In this document: positions 34,109 through 45,319 of the stretch, piece after piece
How positions within the stretch are numbered: position 1 is the first letter of the stretch
Layout of the letters: the number at the start of each line of letters is the position of its first letter
Origin: Panicum virgatum
Taxonomy: Eukaryota > Streptophyta > Magnoliopsida > Poales > Poaceae
DNA length: 64,000 nt
Reading direction: 5' to 3'
NCBI RefSeq assembly: GCF_016808335.1
Contig: NC_053148.1
Span: forward strand, 43,602,930-43,666,929
Translations under genes and position numbers: made by a program
Notes under the pieces: model-generated
What the model saw: only the letters and a program-made list of their open reading frames with translations
The model's database searches: none
What the model was told of the DNA's origin: nothing

Positions 34109-34869
34109 CGGGTCGGTACCCCAAACACCGTCCAAGCGCCGGCGAGTCCCTCGGCCGCCGGATCACATGTTCTTGCTCCTGGAGATGACTCTGCCGCCGC
34201 CGAGCCCTTGCACTGGCGTCGTCGTGCGCTCTCGGTGGCGCCTCCCTCTTTAATTTATACGCGCCGCGCGCCGCGCGCCGGCAGCTGCACGCCCGCGCGT
34301 GCGCACCGCCACTGCGCGCGCTGAAGTGCGACGGCGAGCGATCGACATGGACCCGCACAGTCGGTGCTGGAGCCTGGAGTCCGGAGAAGGGAACTGGTAC
34401 TTGGCGTTCGTGGCCACGGAATTCAGACTTCAGAGTCGGCTTCTGAAGATCCCGTGCTGAATGGTGGTTGGTGGACTCTTCGATCGAGGTCGCGAGCAAT
34501 GCAAGACCAACGTTCTGCTCCATCCCATCCGAATCCATGTCCATGCTCCTTCCGGCTCCGAGCCTAACGAGGAAGAAGAACACCTCATGGGAGCAATTCT
34601 CTGGCGTTCATGGCAAGTTCCAAATTTCTGATATGACGATCCATTTCATTCCTAGGCATTGTTGAGTTGGTAAATGCAAACTGCAAATTCCCAACTAAAA
34701 GACAAAAAATGCAAATTGAGAACGTTTCATCTAAGTTTCATACTAACTGCAAGTGCAAGCTATATAGTGTGCAGATTCCCATACTGTTTTCCTAATCTTC
34801 AACTGCAGAGCGACAACCCGCTGACCTGAGCTTATACAAGATTATGATACAAAGGATCATAATTATACT

Positions 34870-35050
34870 TGTCCAAACGGGCCGCACGACACAGCAGCAT
34901 GGCATGTCGTCGGCACGGCACTATCTAGCACGGCAATTAGTCGTGCCATGCCACTTAATGCCACTGTGCCGAGATTCAGGCACTAGCACGATACGGTCAA
35001 GACTTAGCCGTGTCGTGCCGGGCTAGTGCCGACACTAGCACGACAATGTC
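34870..35050. repeat. GGCACGGCAC-rich degenerate repeat
   Basis: Repeated CGGCACGGCAC / GTCGTGCC / CTAGCACGA words in both orientations over about 180 bp, as in the subterminal region of some grass DNA transposons. Termini not found. Confidence 0.4.
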
Positions 35051-35059
35051 ACAACTCCT

Positions 35060-35565
35060 TGTTCAACTCATAATTTCATGCAATTTTAGAAAATAACAGA
35101 GAAATTGAACATCACACAAAGACACCAACAGGCAAGAGCTAACAAAAGATTAATTAGGAGCTTGTGCAATGGTTGCCTCATTAAAAACCTCTCTAGATAA
35201 AACTCACCCTTGTGAGAAACCCTAGAGAGAAAAAAGAGTGCAGCCAAGCTCCAATTAAATTCATTACATCATAGTTTAGTACTTAAAAGTTCTAGAGTCC
35301 ATAATGAAACGAACCGGGGGTTTCCGTACGGACAACTCTACTCCCTGTATCGTTGTGATAGTCCCTAAATTAGTCGCTATCACATACAGAATACACCTCA
35401 GGCAGTAATCATAGTCATACCATCGTAAAAGTGCATACATGGGTTTAATTATTACATCATCTAGTGGATATGTAGTACGAATTTCCCATTACAAGCCCGC
35501 TGGGCTACATGCGAAGCAAACAGAAAGCATAAAGGTAACTAGGCCTCCGGTCGATCTTAAGCAGA
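35060..35565. other. AT-rich, possible copia 3' region
   Basis: Contains GCCTCATTAAAAACCTC followed by GAAACCCTAGAGAG, the wording found between the pol stop and the 3' LTR of plant copia elements (compare 45776). No coding remnant and no LTR border seen. Confidence 0.3.
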
Positions 35566-35879
35566 AAGCAGGGAGCAGAGCGGACGCTTAAGCCGGCCGT
35601 GAGCAAAACGCCCGCTTTCTTCTCTTTCGTTCACGTAGGATTCAGTCTGCTTGTAGCCTATAATACTTGCCCTTATTACTTTTCTTCCCTTCCACAATTA
35701 ATTGACTTCAATAGTGCTGACTCCTCTCCTCGAGCCTATATAAGATAAGGAGGCCGTAGCTCTACCTAAACATACACATAAGTACATAACATATCTTCTT
35801 CTCTATTGTAGTTGTTCCGACATCTCCATCACATCCATAGGTGTTAGGAGAGTATACCTCCGAAACCAATATAGACACG

Positions 35880-36139
35880 CTCCCTCTATCCTGTAATGTA
35901 AGACATTTTGTTTTGTTCTAAAGTCAAAATAGCCTAAGTTTGACCAAATTTATAGAGAAGAATATTAGCATCAAACACAATAAATAAGTAAGTTATGAAA
36001 ATATATTTCATAATAAATCTAATTATTCTCATTTGATATTCAAAATATTATTACTCTTTTCCATAAACTTGGTCAAACTTAAAACAGTTTGACTTAGAAA
36101 AATCCAAAATGCTTTACATTTCAGGACAGAGGGAGTAGG
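35880..36139. mobile_element. Stowaway-type MITE
   Basis: Left TIR CTCCCTCTATCCTGTAATGT, right TIR ACATTTCAGGACAGAGGGAG then TA. This is the classic CTCCCTCYGTCC terminus of Tc1/mariner MITEs in grasses. Confidence 0.8.
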
Positions 36140-36195
36140 TACTAGCTATGTATGCATGCATTCATAAATGTTTTTTATGGAATTATTTACATGTG

Positions 36196-36654
36196 TTTTT
36201 TTTATAAAGGGTTCACCCTGCTTTTATAGAAAGCGAATAACGGGTTTGGTTACAAAGGCGTGCTGGTGTCCGACACCAGCTTAACAAGCACAGGAAAACT
36301 AAGAAGGAGCGCATAGGCCTCCAAACACACACAAGTACCCCCCTAAACGCTTACAGAGATACTAAACAACAGAAGGTTCAGTCTGAATACAAAACTAAGA
36401 GAGACAAAAGAAAGCGCATCACAAGAAGGGTTCTTCCGATGGTCTATTACGCAGCGCCGCCATGAACTTCTCCAGCCATCCCTTCACTTGGTTAGTCCAT
36501 CCGTCGACCTTGCTTCTTTCGATGCCCTGCAGTAATACCTTCCATTTCTACAGAAAGACGTTGAATTTGAACAAAAGTTCAGTGGGGTTACGTGGGAACT
36601 TCTTTTCGATCATCCGTTTGTTCCTAGAGGTCCACAGCGTCCAATTTACGTTGA
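36196..36654 (-). mobile_element. 5'-truncated LINE insertion with TSD
   Basis: Starts on the plus strand with a T run (the poly(A) tail on minus). On minus it encodes a LINE RT C-terminal stretch, LWTSRNKRMIEKKFPRN then LQKWKVLLQGIERSK. The flanking 11-bp TSD is ATTTACATGTG (36185-36195) and ATTTACATTTG (36655-36665), one mismatch. Copy A of the host repeat has the empty site near 10943 (TTTTACATGTGTTTTCAG), which confirms the insertion. Confidence 0.85.
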
Positions 36655-37916
36655 ATTTACATTTGTTTTCAGTTACCATCTATTCTAATTTAGTTTGTCT
36701 AGGTTTATTTTATTAAATAAAGTTATGTGATGGCCACCAAGAACCTTCTGATCAAAAATTGATTGCGCAAGCAGCTGTCCAATCGACTAATCAATTGTTT
36801 GTTGTGCAATTCCCTTTCACTTACATTTTTTTTCCATTCATTGCATTTACAATGATTAAGGATGCTCAATTATTTGTTCATTGTTGTAAAAATGATCATG
36901 CAAGCGACCGGATATCAACTGGTCAATTGATTTGCATGATATCCTTTCGGTTGTATTTTTCATTTCTTGTTGCATTTACAGTGACTTTATTCAAGTGTTG
37001 TTTGTGGTTTTTTTTATATTGGCATGTATAATATCATCAAATGATTTTGTTTCTTTATTAATTCTAAATTTGAGAATTAAAGGATTCACTCATAAATATA
37101 AGGTTCAGAAACTATTGATTCAAATGTTGTTTGGTGCAATTAAATTTAAAGCATCATAAGTTTTTTATTAATTTAAGGGTGCCCAATATTTATTAATTTA
37201 CTGTAAATATTTCTTTGGCCTATTGTATTTTTGAAAAATGTGTCTGCGGCACATACATCTCAACTAATTTAAGAAAATTTCAAACTAATTTAAGAAAAAC
37301 ACATAAACATATATATTTTCATTGTGAATTTATGATACAAATATGCAAGACAAGCAATATATAATAGAAATAAAATACAATAACGGCTTCACTTACCAAA
37401 TTGTCGATTGGATAATAAAAAGTCTGCATGATAGTAACATAATAGTGGCGACACTTGCAAACCGAAAAGTCAAACACTTTCCAATCGTTTTAGACAGCTT
37501 TTGCCAAACTCAAAATGCCATAAAACTAGTACTACTATAGCCATATGCTAGCCTGTATAAATACACATGCTGCCTCTATCCTCCAACCTTATCCCTTAGC
37601 TCATGAAGAATCGATGGGAATTGTTGTGCCAGCTGAACAAAACCATCTGTCAACAAAGCCTTTGTCTTGAAGTTCTTCCCCTCCCCGAAGAAACCAATGC
37701 ACTTCTTTTTCAGCTCCGGACAATTGTATGTTTCGGCACACATCAAAGTAGCGGCAACCGTATCCACCGACACATTATCCCAGAGCTTGCTCGCACACAG
37801 AAGCTTCAGGCGATCCAACGCGAACCGGTCTGCTGCAGCGAGCAGATGCTGCAGCATCTCGTCCGGGGAGTCCCCGAGCTCAGCATCCGCAGGCCAAGCA
37901 TCGGTGTACATGAAGC

Positions 37917-40232
37917 CAGAGGCGGAGCTCCCCATGCGGCAGGGTGGGGCAGCTGCCCCACCTACTGCCAGAAGGAGCCCCTAGTACTACCCTTCCTGAG
38001 GTGCAGCAGTCGAGCGACGCCGTTCGCTGCGTGTATTCCCATAGCGCGCAGCTGCCGCGCCCTAGGCCTAGCTGCAACCCGCTTGCTGCTGCCTATGCAG
38101 CCCGCTAGCGCCCCTTGCCAGGCTAACCTGCACGGCTGCCGCGCGTTTTTTTTTCATTTCTATATTTAAAAAAATTCAAAAATATATGCTCGTTTGGATA
38201 AATTATAAATATACACCCCTGTCACCCGTTGCCCGGGCGACCGGGCACCGGTCGCCCCCTACAGGCGACAGGGGGCAAACTGCTAAATGGCGCGGGGGCA
38301 GGCAGGGGGGGTGTTGCCCGCCCCTGGGGCGACGGGGTGCCGGTGCCCCCCAAGGGCGACAGGGCATGGCTGCCCTATTTAAACCTCCCTTCCCTCTCAC
38401 CCCTCATTCTATTCTCAAAAATTCCAGAAAAAATAGAAAAAAAGAAGAGATGGGTGAGAAGAAGTAAAGCGGCGAAGCCCCGCCGGAGTGCGCATCTGTG
38501 ATCTGCAAGTATTAATGTTTGACCTTCCACGTAGTTGCGTTGTTTTTTATTGTAATTTATTTTAAGTAGTGCTGTAGTAGTTAATTTCTAGCAGTAGTTT
38601 GCGGATATATGATTTACGTTGTATGAAATTATTTCTGGAATATCAGAACACGCGTTTATTACAAAATCTTTAGTATTAGAGATTACTTTATAAATTAGAT
38701 TTGTTTTAGATTGTATTAGATTATAATAGGATTATTTCGCTGTTTTGCTATTTCAGTAATTTCAGACATGTGCTTAGAAATTAATTTTGAATTAGAATAA
38801 TATTAATATGGAGGTAATGAATTAATTTGTAGAAAATTAAGAATTAGAAGTTAGTACAATACAAATTATTTTTAGACGTATTTATAAATGAATTAGAATA
38901 GAATTATTTTATGGATCGCATATGTAGTATACGTATGCATACGAATCGGTGGATAATTTACACGTTAGTTATATACGTAGACCGGAATACTTATATGTTG
39001 TAGTTGATTTTCATACGTAGTTTGTATAGATTATTGAATAACGTAGTGAAATAAAGAGTATGCCTGCATAAGTATTCGTTGATGCACAGATACGTCGAGC
39101 AAGATGCAGTTTCAAGTTTTTTTTGTGACTACAGTGTTTTGTATGGACCAAATGGAGTAGATTTGTCAGCATTTAACTGCACATCTAGCGGTATAGATAA
39201 ACCTCTAGAGATGAGTTTCGGATCCATATACAAGTGGCTGCAGCGTGGTTTCCGGGTTAATCCGGAGACCCATCTTATGACCGTGCACGGTCTTGTGAAT
39301 TGGGTGGTAGACGGTGAGCAATGGGAATTGATGATGATACACAACACTGCTAGAAAACAAATCTAATTTATAAAGTAATCTCTAATACTAAAGATTTTGT
39401 AATAAACGCGTGTTGTGATATTCCAGAAATAATTTCATACAACGTAAATAATATATCCGCAAACTACTGCTAGAAATTAACTACTACGACACTACTTAAA
39501 ATAAATTACAATAAAAAACAACGCAACTACGTGGAAGGTCAAACGTTAATACCTGCAGATCACAGATGCGCACTCCGGCAGAGCTTCGTCGCTTTCCTTC
39601 TTCTCACCCATCTCTTCTTTTTTCTATTTTTTCTGGAATTTTTGAGAATAGAATGAGAGGTGAGAGGGGGGGTTTAAATAGGGCAGCCATGCCCTGTCGC
39701 CCGTTGGGGGGGGGGGGCGACCGGCCCCCGTCGCCCCAGGGGCGGGCGACGCCCCCCCCCCCCCCCCCCCCGCCCCGGCCCCGCCTGCCCCCCGCGCCAT
39801 TTAGTCCCCTGTCGCCCGTAGGGGGGCGACCGGTGCCCGGTCGCCTGGGCAACGGGCGGCAGGGAAGTATATTTACAATTTATCCAAACGGGCATATATT
39901 TTTGAATTTTTTTTTAAATATAGAAATGAAAAAACGACGGCTGCCGCCTGCCTGCCTCAGCATCTCAGTCCTGCAGTGCAGGGCCAGCTGGTTAGGATGA
40001 TTTTTTGAAGGAAATTGTTAGGGTGATATGTGTTCTATTTTTAGATAATCATATATAATATATTATACACTAACTAACTAATTTCTTCTTTCATTCATAA
40101 GTTTAGTTGGATCTTCTTCCTATGGTTTAGTTGGTATTTGTTGAATTAATACTATATTTGACATTCATTTTGGCCGTAACATAACATAACAAATTATGCC
40201 CCACCTAAATTTCTTGACGAGCTCCGCCACTG
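37917..40232. mobile_element. hAT transposon in the MATH-BTB gene
   Basis: Termini are CAGAGGCGGAGCTC (37917) and GAGCTCCGCCACTG (ending 40232), the CAGTGGCGGAGC ends of a common grass hAT family. The perfect 8-bp TSD is CATGAAGC (37909-37916, 40233-40240). hAT sequence proper covers 37917-38142 and 39948-40232; the middle is a nested Mutator-like element. No transposase, so non-autonomous or deleted. Confidence 0.9.
38143..39936. mobile_element. Mutator-like element with long TIRs, nested in hAT
   Basis: Inverted arms of about 565-580 bp (38143-38708 and 39357-39936) begin GCGTTTTTTTTCATTTC / CGTTTTTTCATTTC, and both contain a GC-rich block of repeated GGGCGAC(C/A)GG words. The 11-bp direct repeat ACGGCTGCCGC at 38132-38142 and 39937-39947 is the TSD. 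Between the arms a plus-strand frame (39079-39366) reads YGPNGVDLSAFNC then DKPLEMSFGSIYKWL and RVNPETHLMTVHGLV. It is homologous to the frame in the element at 53244 and probably derives from the N-terminus of a MuDR-type transposase (family assignment by memory). No catalytic domain. Confidence 0.85.
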
Positions 40233-40689
40233 CATGAAGCGAAGCATGACCTTGAAGGTCGCCGGCGCGATGTCATGCAAGGTGATGGATGGCATGCTGG
40301 CATCAGCCATGGAGCCCAGTAGCTGTGCCTTGAAGACCGGCGAGCGGGCAGCGAGCACAGCCCGGTGAGCGGGGAACTCCTCGCCATCGAGGACGAAGGT
40401 AACATCAGAGCCGCCGCCGTCCGGGCACTCCAGCAAGCGCCCAAGATGGCTCCCAATGTCGGGGGGTGGCACGTCCAAGGGGTCCTTCTGCAAAACTTTG
40501 ATCCTGCACGCGATTGTGAAGGAGCCATTGGTCACGTAGAGTGACTTGAGGACCCTTCGCAGTACGAATTGATGCCAGCCCCAATTTTCAGCAGCGCCGT
40601 AAACACGCACGCACATGCTTCTTGTGACGACTGCTAGCTCTAATACAACTGTTCTTAACTTGATCACTGATTACATACAGAATAATCAA

Positions 40690-41924
40690 GCTGGTGAAGC
40701 GGATCACTTTGGAGGATGCTCAAGTGGAGGTACTTGTCACTGCATTTTTTTTTCTTAAGATGCATAAACTGCTTAATGCTCTAAATCTTTCCATACATAA
40801 CCTTGAGTTATGTGTTTATGATATTGATAATTGGGTTTTGTATTATTTTGTGAATTGAGATACTATTATTTCTCATTGAATCTGATATGCTAATTGTATT
40901 ACCACAGAGACGAAAATGTACCCGCTTCATCTATTCAAAAGTACCTTGTGTAGAAGCTCAGTCTTCCAAGTGAGTCTGAGGTGAGATACGAGTCCTGAGT
41001 GTCTTGTGCTATCTGGATTCTGGAGTGATGTGCGAAACTTGAAAATTTTAGCTTCCCTCAAGTTTTTCCCCCATATGCAAATCATACATGGCATTGCATA
41101 TCTTAAGCTGTTCTTTGTAGTTTACTTGATGGTACCTTAGCACAATCATTTTCACCCTGTAGACATATCCTTCCATTCTTTTTAGTATAGCTGCAATGTT
41201 ATGCTCTAATACTATTTGTTTATTTTGTCTTTTGCAGTGGCGATGAGTCTCCTGAAGATGCGCACAAGACAGTGCTTATACTTTTAGTTGGGAGTTGAAT
41301 CAGTAGATAAGATTCAATTGTTTTGCGCTACTTGTCTTTACAATACTTGATTCAGTGCATGTCTAGCTAGATTGTATGGTGCCTACTAAGGTGGTACTGA
41401 TTTTAATGTTTTAAGCCCACTATGGTGATTATTCTAATGCACAGACATTACTGGATGTGTGCACCAAAATAAGATCTCAACTTTGTACGAGGACTGCATT
41501 TGTAATGTATACAGTGGATAAAGAATGTGAATTTGTGATGTAAAAAATGGATAAAACATGTGTATATGTGATGTATATAAGGGTACATTGTGCCCTCCTT
41601 TTTTTTTCTTTTTTTAATTCATCATAGGAGACACTGGTTAACAACCCGCATCTCCTATGTGAAGTTAAAGGAGACGCCGGTTAAGAACCCATGTCTTCTA
41701 TGTGAGGGTCATAGGAGAGACAGGTTGTTTACCCGCGTCTCCTATGTAAGAGTCATTGGAGACACTAGTTTGTAAAAACGCGTCTCCAATGACCCCTCTC
41801 ACAGGAGATGCGGTTTTTCGCGTCTCCTATGATTTCACATCGGAGACGCAAATTTGAAGATGCAAAAAAATGCGTCTTCTATGTGAGTTAACCAGCGTCT
41901 CCTATGATGCTTTCTTACATAGTG
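40690..41924 (+). mobile_element. CACTA element 3' end, 5'-truncated
   Basis: Ends TTTCTTACATAGTG at 41924, i.e. CACTATGTAAGAAA read inward, a CACTA terminus. 41620-41905 is a subterminal array of GGAGACGCG / CGCGTCTCC words in both orientations. The matching left terminus is not found; sequence before 40690 is MATH-BTB. The stretch 40690-41580 probably contains old transposase 3' exons and UTR but has no clear domain. Confidence 0.6.
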
Positions 41925-43469
41925 TCAACCTAGCTTCTAATCACCACAAAAAAAAGAATATGATGGCATAAATGCAACAAAGTAATTTTATTTGGAGCAT
42001 GCGTTTTGAAAAAAAAATCAATCTATTAACTATGTGTTAGTAAAAGTTTAAAAGATTGTGAAACTCATTGCATTATTTGTGTTTCTTATTCACATATCAA
42101 AACAATGATAGAAATAGCCCGCTATTAGTTTTTTTAGGAGATCTACTGCTACGCTACACATTTGTCTAATGTCTACTACATCCACTAAAAAGGTTTTACA
42201 AGATATAGCGGTGCTAAATGTCCATTGAAGTGGCTTCTACGAGATTTAGCAGCACCAAATATCAAGTTGCTAGTAGATTTTAGGGGTGCCATTCGCTCAA
42301 AGATGCAATCATAAGAACCGATACAACTAAATGAACGTAGTGTGGACCCTAGACAACGTAGCATGGGTAACGTTGGGCGGTTAAGAGAGATGTTAGAGTT
42401 TATTTTTTGGTGTTAGACCAATAATGCATGGTTCTATTACAAAGCACAGGCATATGTTATATTCCCTTAGTTTCAAATTATAAGATGTTTTTCTTTTTAT
42501 ATATACTATCAATTTTATTATGCTAGAAAAGTAAAAATATTTTATAATTTATAAAGGAGGGAACGATCAAATTAAGATGATCGGTGATACAAACAGGTTC
42601 GGTGTGGTATATTTTGGATCAGAAATCAGAAAAAGAAAAATATCTGAATGAAAAAGGAATATCAATTAAAAAAAGAAAAAATTGGAGCCCGGGATCAGGA
42701 GCTGCGAGTGGAAAATATCCTCATTGTCCATGTCTACCTCATTTGCAACAGTTTTATTGGTGTTCCCTTCTAAAAACTGAAAGCTTTAAACATTATCAAG
42801 TAGTGGTTCTGGTTCAATAATTTACAACAATCTCTGCTACTAAAATGAGAGATTGGGCGACAAAAATTTCACACCGCGACAGATTTTGTTATCACAATTT
42901 TCGTATAGCCCTGTTTGGGACGTTGGTCTGGGTTCAATGCTAAAAGATAATCATGCCACAGAGCTATTCGGTTAAAATCGAAGTATAATCACTTTGCCTG
43001 CTATCTTCGCAAGCTTTATGTGGTTTACAATTTAACAAGATCTCAATTAACTAACCATTCTGATTGCTTCCAGACTCATATACTGTGCCGTCCAGGGCTG
43101 CCTTTGCTCATTTGTTGCATTGATTAATTTGGATTTGGACAGAGAGAATAATTAGCTTCATTTCTTCTATGCTTCCTGTTTGATGAATGGTTAGTGTCAC
43201 CGGTGTATTCATTGATACTTGCTAAAAGACCGACCTAATATGATGGTGGTCAGATTGATTCATTAACATGTAGTTATCTATGCCGGCCGAGCATTATTGG
43301 CTTTCATGCGCGTGTCGCCATTGCTTTGGTGATGGTGCCACAGTTGTCACCCCAAAAAACAGTTATGTAGTGAGTTCGTGCATTTTTAGATAATAGTGAG
43401 TTCGTGCATGTGAGATAATGATTTTGATAAAGGACACTATTGAGAATGGTTATGTGGGATTACACTTGT
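41925..43469. other. Intergenic, AT-rich
   Basis: No gene supported. One Stowaway-like MITE lies inside (42461-42563); 42120-42300 has a diffuse repeat of AGATTTAGC(A/G)GC(A/G)C-type words. Confidence 0.3.
42461..42563. mobile_element. Stowaway-like MITE
   Basis: Left end ATTCCCTTAGTTTCAAATTA, right end TTTATAAAGGAGGGAA, an imperfect inverted pair with the usual TTATAAGATG interior. Confidence 0.5.
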
Positions 43470-43484
43470 AGATTATTGTCAAGT

Positions 43485-44464
43485 GTACTTTTCGCTCACC
43501 CTCTCTACCCCCCCCCCCCCCCCAGCTACAGGCGAGAGAGGCGAACGAGAGGCGACCGCGGTGCCTCGGCCGATCCGCTGCCTCCCCTTCTTCTCCGGCG
43601 TCATCTCCGGCGCTGGAGAAGAAGGGGAGCGGCTGGATTGACCGGTGGCTGTTTATACTAGCTAGGTTTTTAGATCTAGGGTAGTCTAGGTTTTCCCCAC
43701 GACGACATGCTTGCCTAGGGACTTTTGTTTCTCGTCGGCGACGGAGCTCCGGCATGCGGTGAGGAAGGCTTGCCTCCGGTGCGGCTTGGTGGCGGCTTCG
43801 AGGGCCATCTGCCGGTGCCGTGAGTCCAGCTTGCGACGCCGTGGACGAGAGGATGCCGATTCTGGATCCAGATCTGGGCCTAGCTCGAGCTCCTTCTTCC
43901 TCCATGGCGGCTTCCCCGTTTCCGCTGGTATTCACTGCCCTCGGCTCGTTGTGGTCTTTCTCTTTGCCTTGACGTTGGGGAAGGATCTCTTGTGCTCCCC
44001 CGTGGGCTCTTCTTTCTGGGTCGGCATCCTTGCCGGCGGCAGATTTGATGCTGGGCTTCTGCTTCTTTGGGGTGGAAGCGCTAGCTTCGCCTTCAGTTGG
44101 CCTCCATGCCTGCTGGAGTCTCCTCCTCCTCGTGCTTCGTTGTGCAGATGGCCGATGTTCGTTCAGAGTCATCAATCCATCCAGACGGGTGGTCTGCGGT
44201 GGTGGTTCTTGCGGCTTCACCATGATTTGGAGTCTGTCAGCGGAGTTCTTGGAGGTCTCAGCTTCGATTCGGGTGGATCGGAGCTTCTGCAGGTGGACAT
44301 CGCCGCCGTTTTCTTGGCTCTGCAAGTTGGGGAGACGGTGATGAGGAAGACGAACAGGGTATCTAGGGCCTATTTGTAATTTATCTTTTTTTTGGGGACC
44401 TGTTTGTAAAAGGGGGGATGCACTGTGTACCAGTTTAATATATCTTCCCTTTCGCAAAAAAAAA
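43485..44464 (+). mobile_element. Poly(A) retroposon, 980 bp, with perfect TSD
   Basis: Flanked by a perfect 15-bp TSD AGATTATTGTCAAGT (43470-43484, 44465-44479), and ends CCCTTTCGC plus about a dozen A. It starts with a C tract (43508-43523) and is GC-rich, with frames on both strands (plus 43711-44379; minus 43450-44547), none with a known domain. The structure is that of an LINE-mobilised insertion: either a non-autonomous LINE made of 5' and 3' UTR with the core deleted, or a retroposed transcript. The 3' end resembles plant LINE ends. Confidence 0.75.
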
Positions 44465-44479
44465 AGATTATTGTCAAGT

Positions 44480-45007
44480 ATGCTAAATTTGAAAAAAAAA
44501 ATGTATCTGAATCGAGTGACCTTTTGCCCGTAATAAAGTATGGGCATTTAGCTATGTAATTTAAGATATGTTTGACCCACTATCAAGATGTTGTTCATCT
44601 CATATGCAAATTAACCTGGGACATGTCTTGAGTGAAAGAAATGTGTATCCTTATGATGCGGATTTTGGAAGTTTTGTACTGAATGATTTAGTGAATTATA
44701 TAGGATTATCATATTTTTTCTGTCATAGTTCTAATAACTTTGTTTATGGAGCTCATGATTTTTCCATGATAATTTGGTTGAATCGTTCTTTAATATATTT
44801 TAACTGTCCAAATCATCCAGTTAGAAGAAATTTAACACAATTCTATTCTGTAGTGCAAATGTTGTTTGGATATTGCATTTTTCAAGTTTGGATACTGCTG
44901 TATAATTTCAGGTTTGTTCGTTCAGCTTTGGTCTTGCATTGTGCTGCAATGTAGTACTACATTTAAAATGAGGCTTGTTAAATCACATTGCTCTTATTTG
45001 CAGTATG
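44480..45007. other. Intergenic, no gene
   Basis: An AT-rich frame at 44568-44954 (128 codons) shows no domain and an ordinary AT-rich composition. Nothing supported. Confidence 0.3.
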
Positions 45008-45012
45008 TTTTC

Positions 45013-45252
45013 TGTTATGAAGTGAAAGTAAAAGAGTGAATGGAATGAATGATTGTGTTGTATTGATTGATGGTTTAGACCACACTATTTATATGTACAA
45101 GAGGGGGAAGGTTGTCTATTCATGAAGGGACAGGCCCCTTCGTGAATGGCCCCTTCGTGATGTTTGTAACTGCCTAGTGACATCACAATGATGTCATTAA
45201 TCTAATTATTAATTATGAAAATTGATCACTAAGCCTATTTTCTTTCGTAACA
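45013..45252 (-). repeat. 3' LTR of the copia element
   Basis: 240 bp, preceded on the minus strand by a purine-rich GATCAAGGAGGAG polypurine tract. It shares 73 bp (45180-45252) with 52508-52580. Confidence 0.9.
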
Positions 45253-45319
45253 CTCCTCCTTGATCAATTTGTTCTTCTTGTAGTCTTGTAATCAATTTGA
45301 TCTTCTCGTGGTCTTGTAA

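Larger units (their letters stand above)
33035..34600. other. GC-rich block with two palindrome modules, no gene
   Basis: Frames are open on both strands (up to 269 codons) because of GC bias. The only structure seen is the two palindromes at 33484 and 34082 and GCGCG-rich runs at 34258-34290. It resembles the 13-14 and 27.9-28.6 kb blocks in style but is diverged. Confidence 0.35.
35567..37543. repeat. Dispersed 1.5-kb repeat, copy B, with LINE insertion
   Basis: Same orientation and nearly the same sequence as 10346-11818. It differs by a complete Stowaway-type MITE (35880-36139) and by a 459-bp LINE fragment (36196-36654). It ends at ACTACTATAGCCA next to the MATH-BTB remnant. Confidence 0.75.
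37576..40640 (-). pseudogene. MATH-BTB gene split by a hAT transposon
   Basis: The minus-strand coding sequence lies in two pieces: 40233 to about 40600 and 37576-37908. The first gives the end of a MATH domain (WGWHQFVLRR then FTIACRIKVL) and the BTB start (DVTFVLDGEEFPAHRAVLAA, then SPVFKAQL). The second gives the rest of BTB and the BACK-like tail (AADRFALDRLKLLC, then CIGFFGEGKNFKTKALL), ending at a stop at 37576-37578. Such proteins are substrate adaptors of CUL3 E3 ligases. At the junction the frame is unbroken: removing the hAT and one TSD copy joins RFM to YTDAW without a shift. The MATH N-terminus is missing; upstream sequence turns into CACTA-like DNA by about 40690. So the gene is broken twice. 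MATH-BTB genes are a large, fast-evolving family in grasses with many pseudogenes. Confidence 0.85.

Noticed and set aside
33774..34583. 269-codon minus-strand frame and overlapping frames on both strands
   Set aside because: The region is GC-biased, frames overlap on both strands, Arg/Ala/Pro-rich, with no domain.
43450..44547. 365-codon minus-strand frame
   Set aside because: It runs through both TSDs and the poly(A) of the retroposon at 43485-44464, so it is not a natural gene unit.
44568..44954. 128-codon plus-strand frame
   Set aside because: AT-rich, no domain; could be chance.
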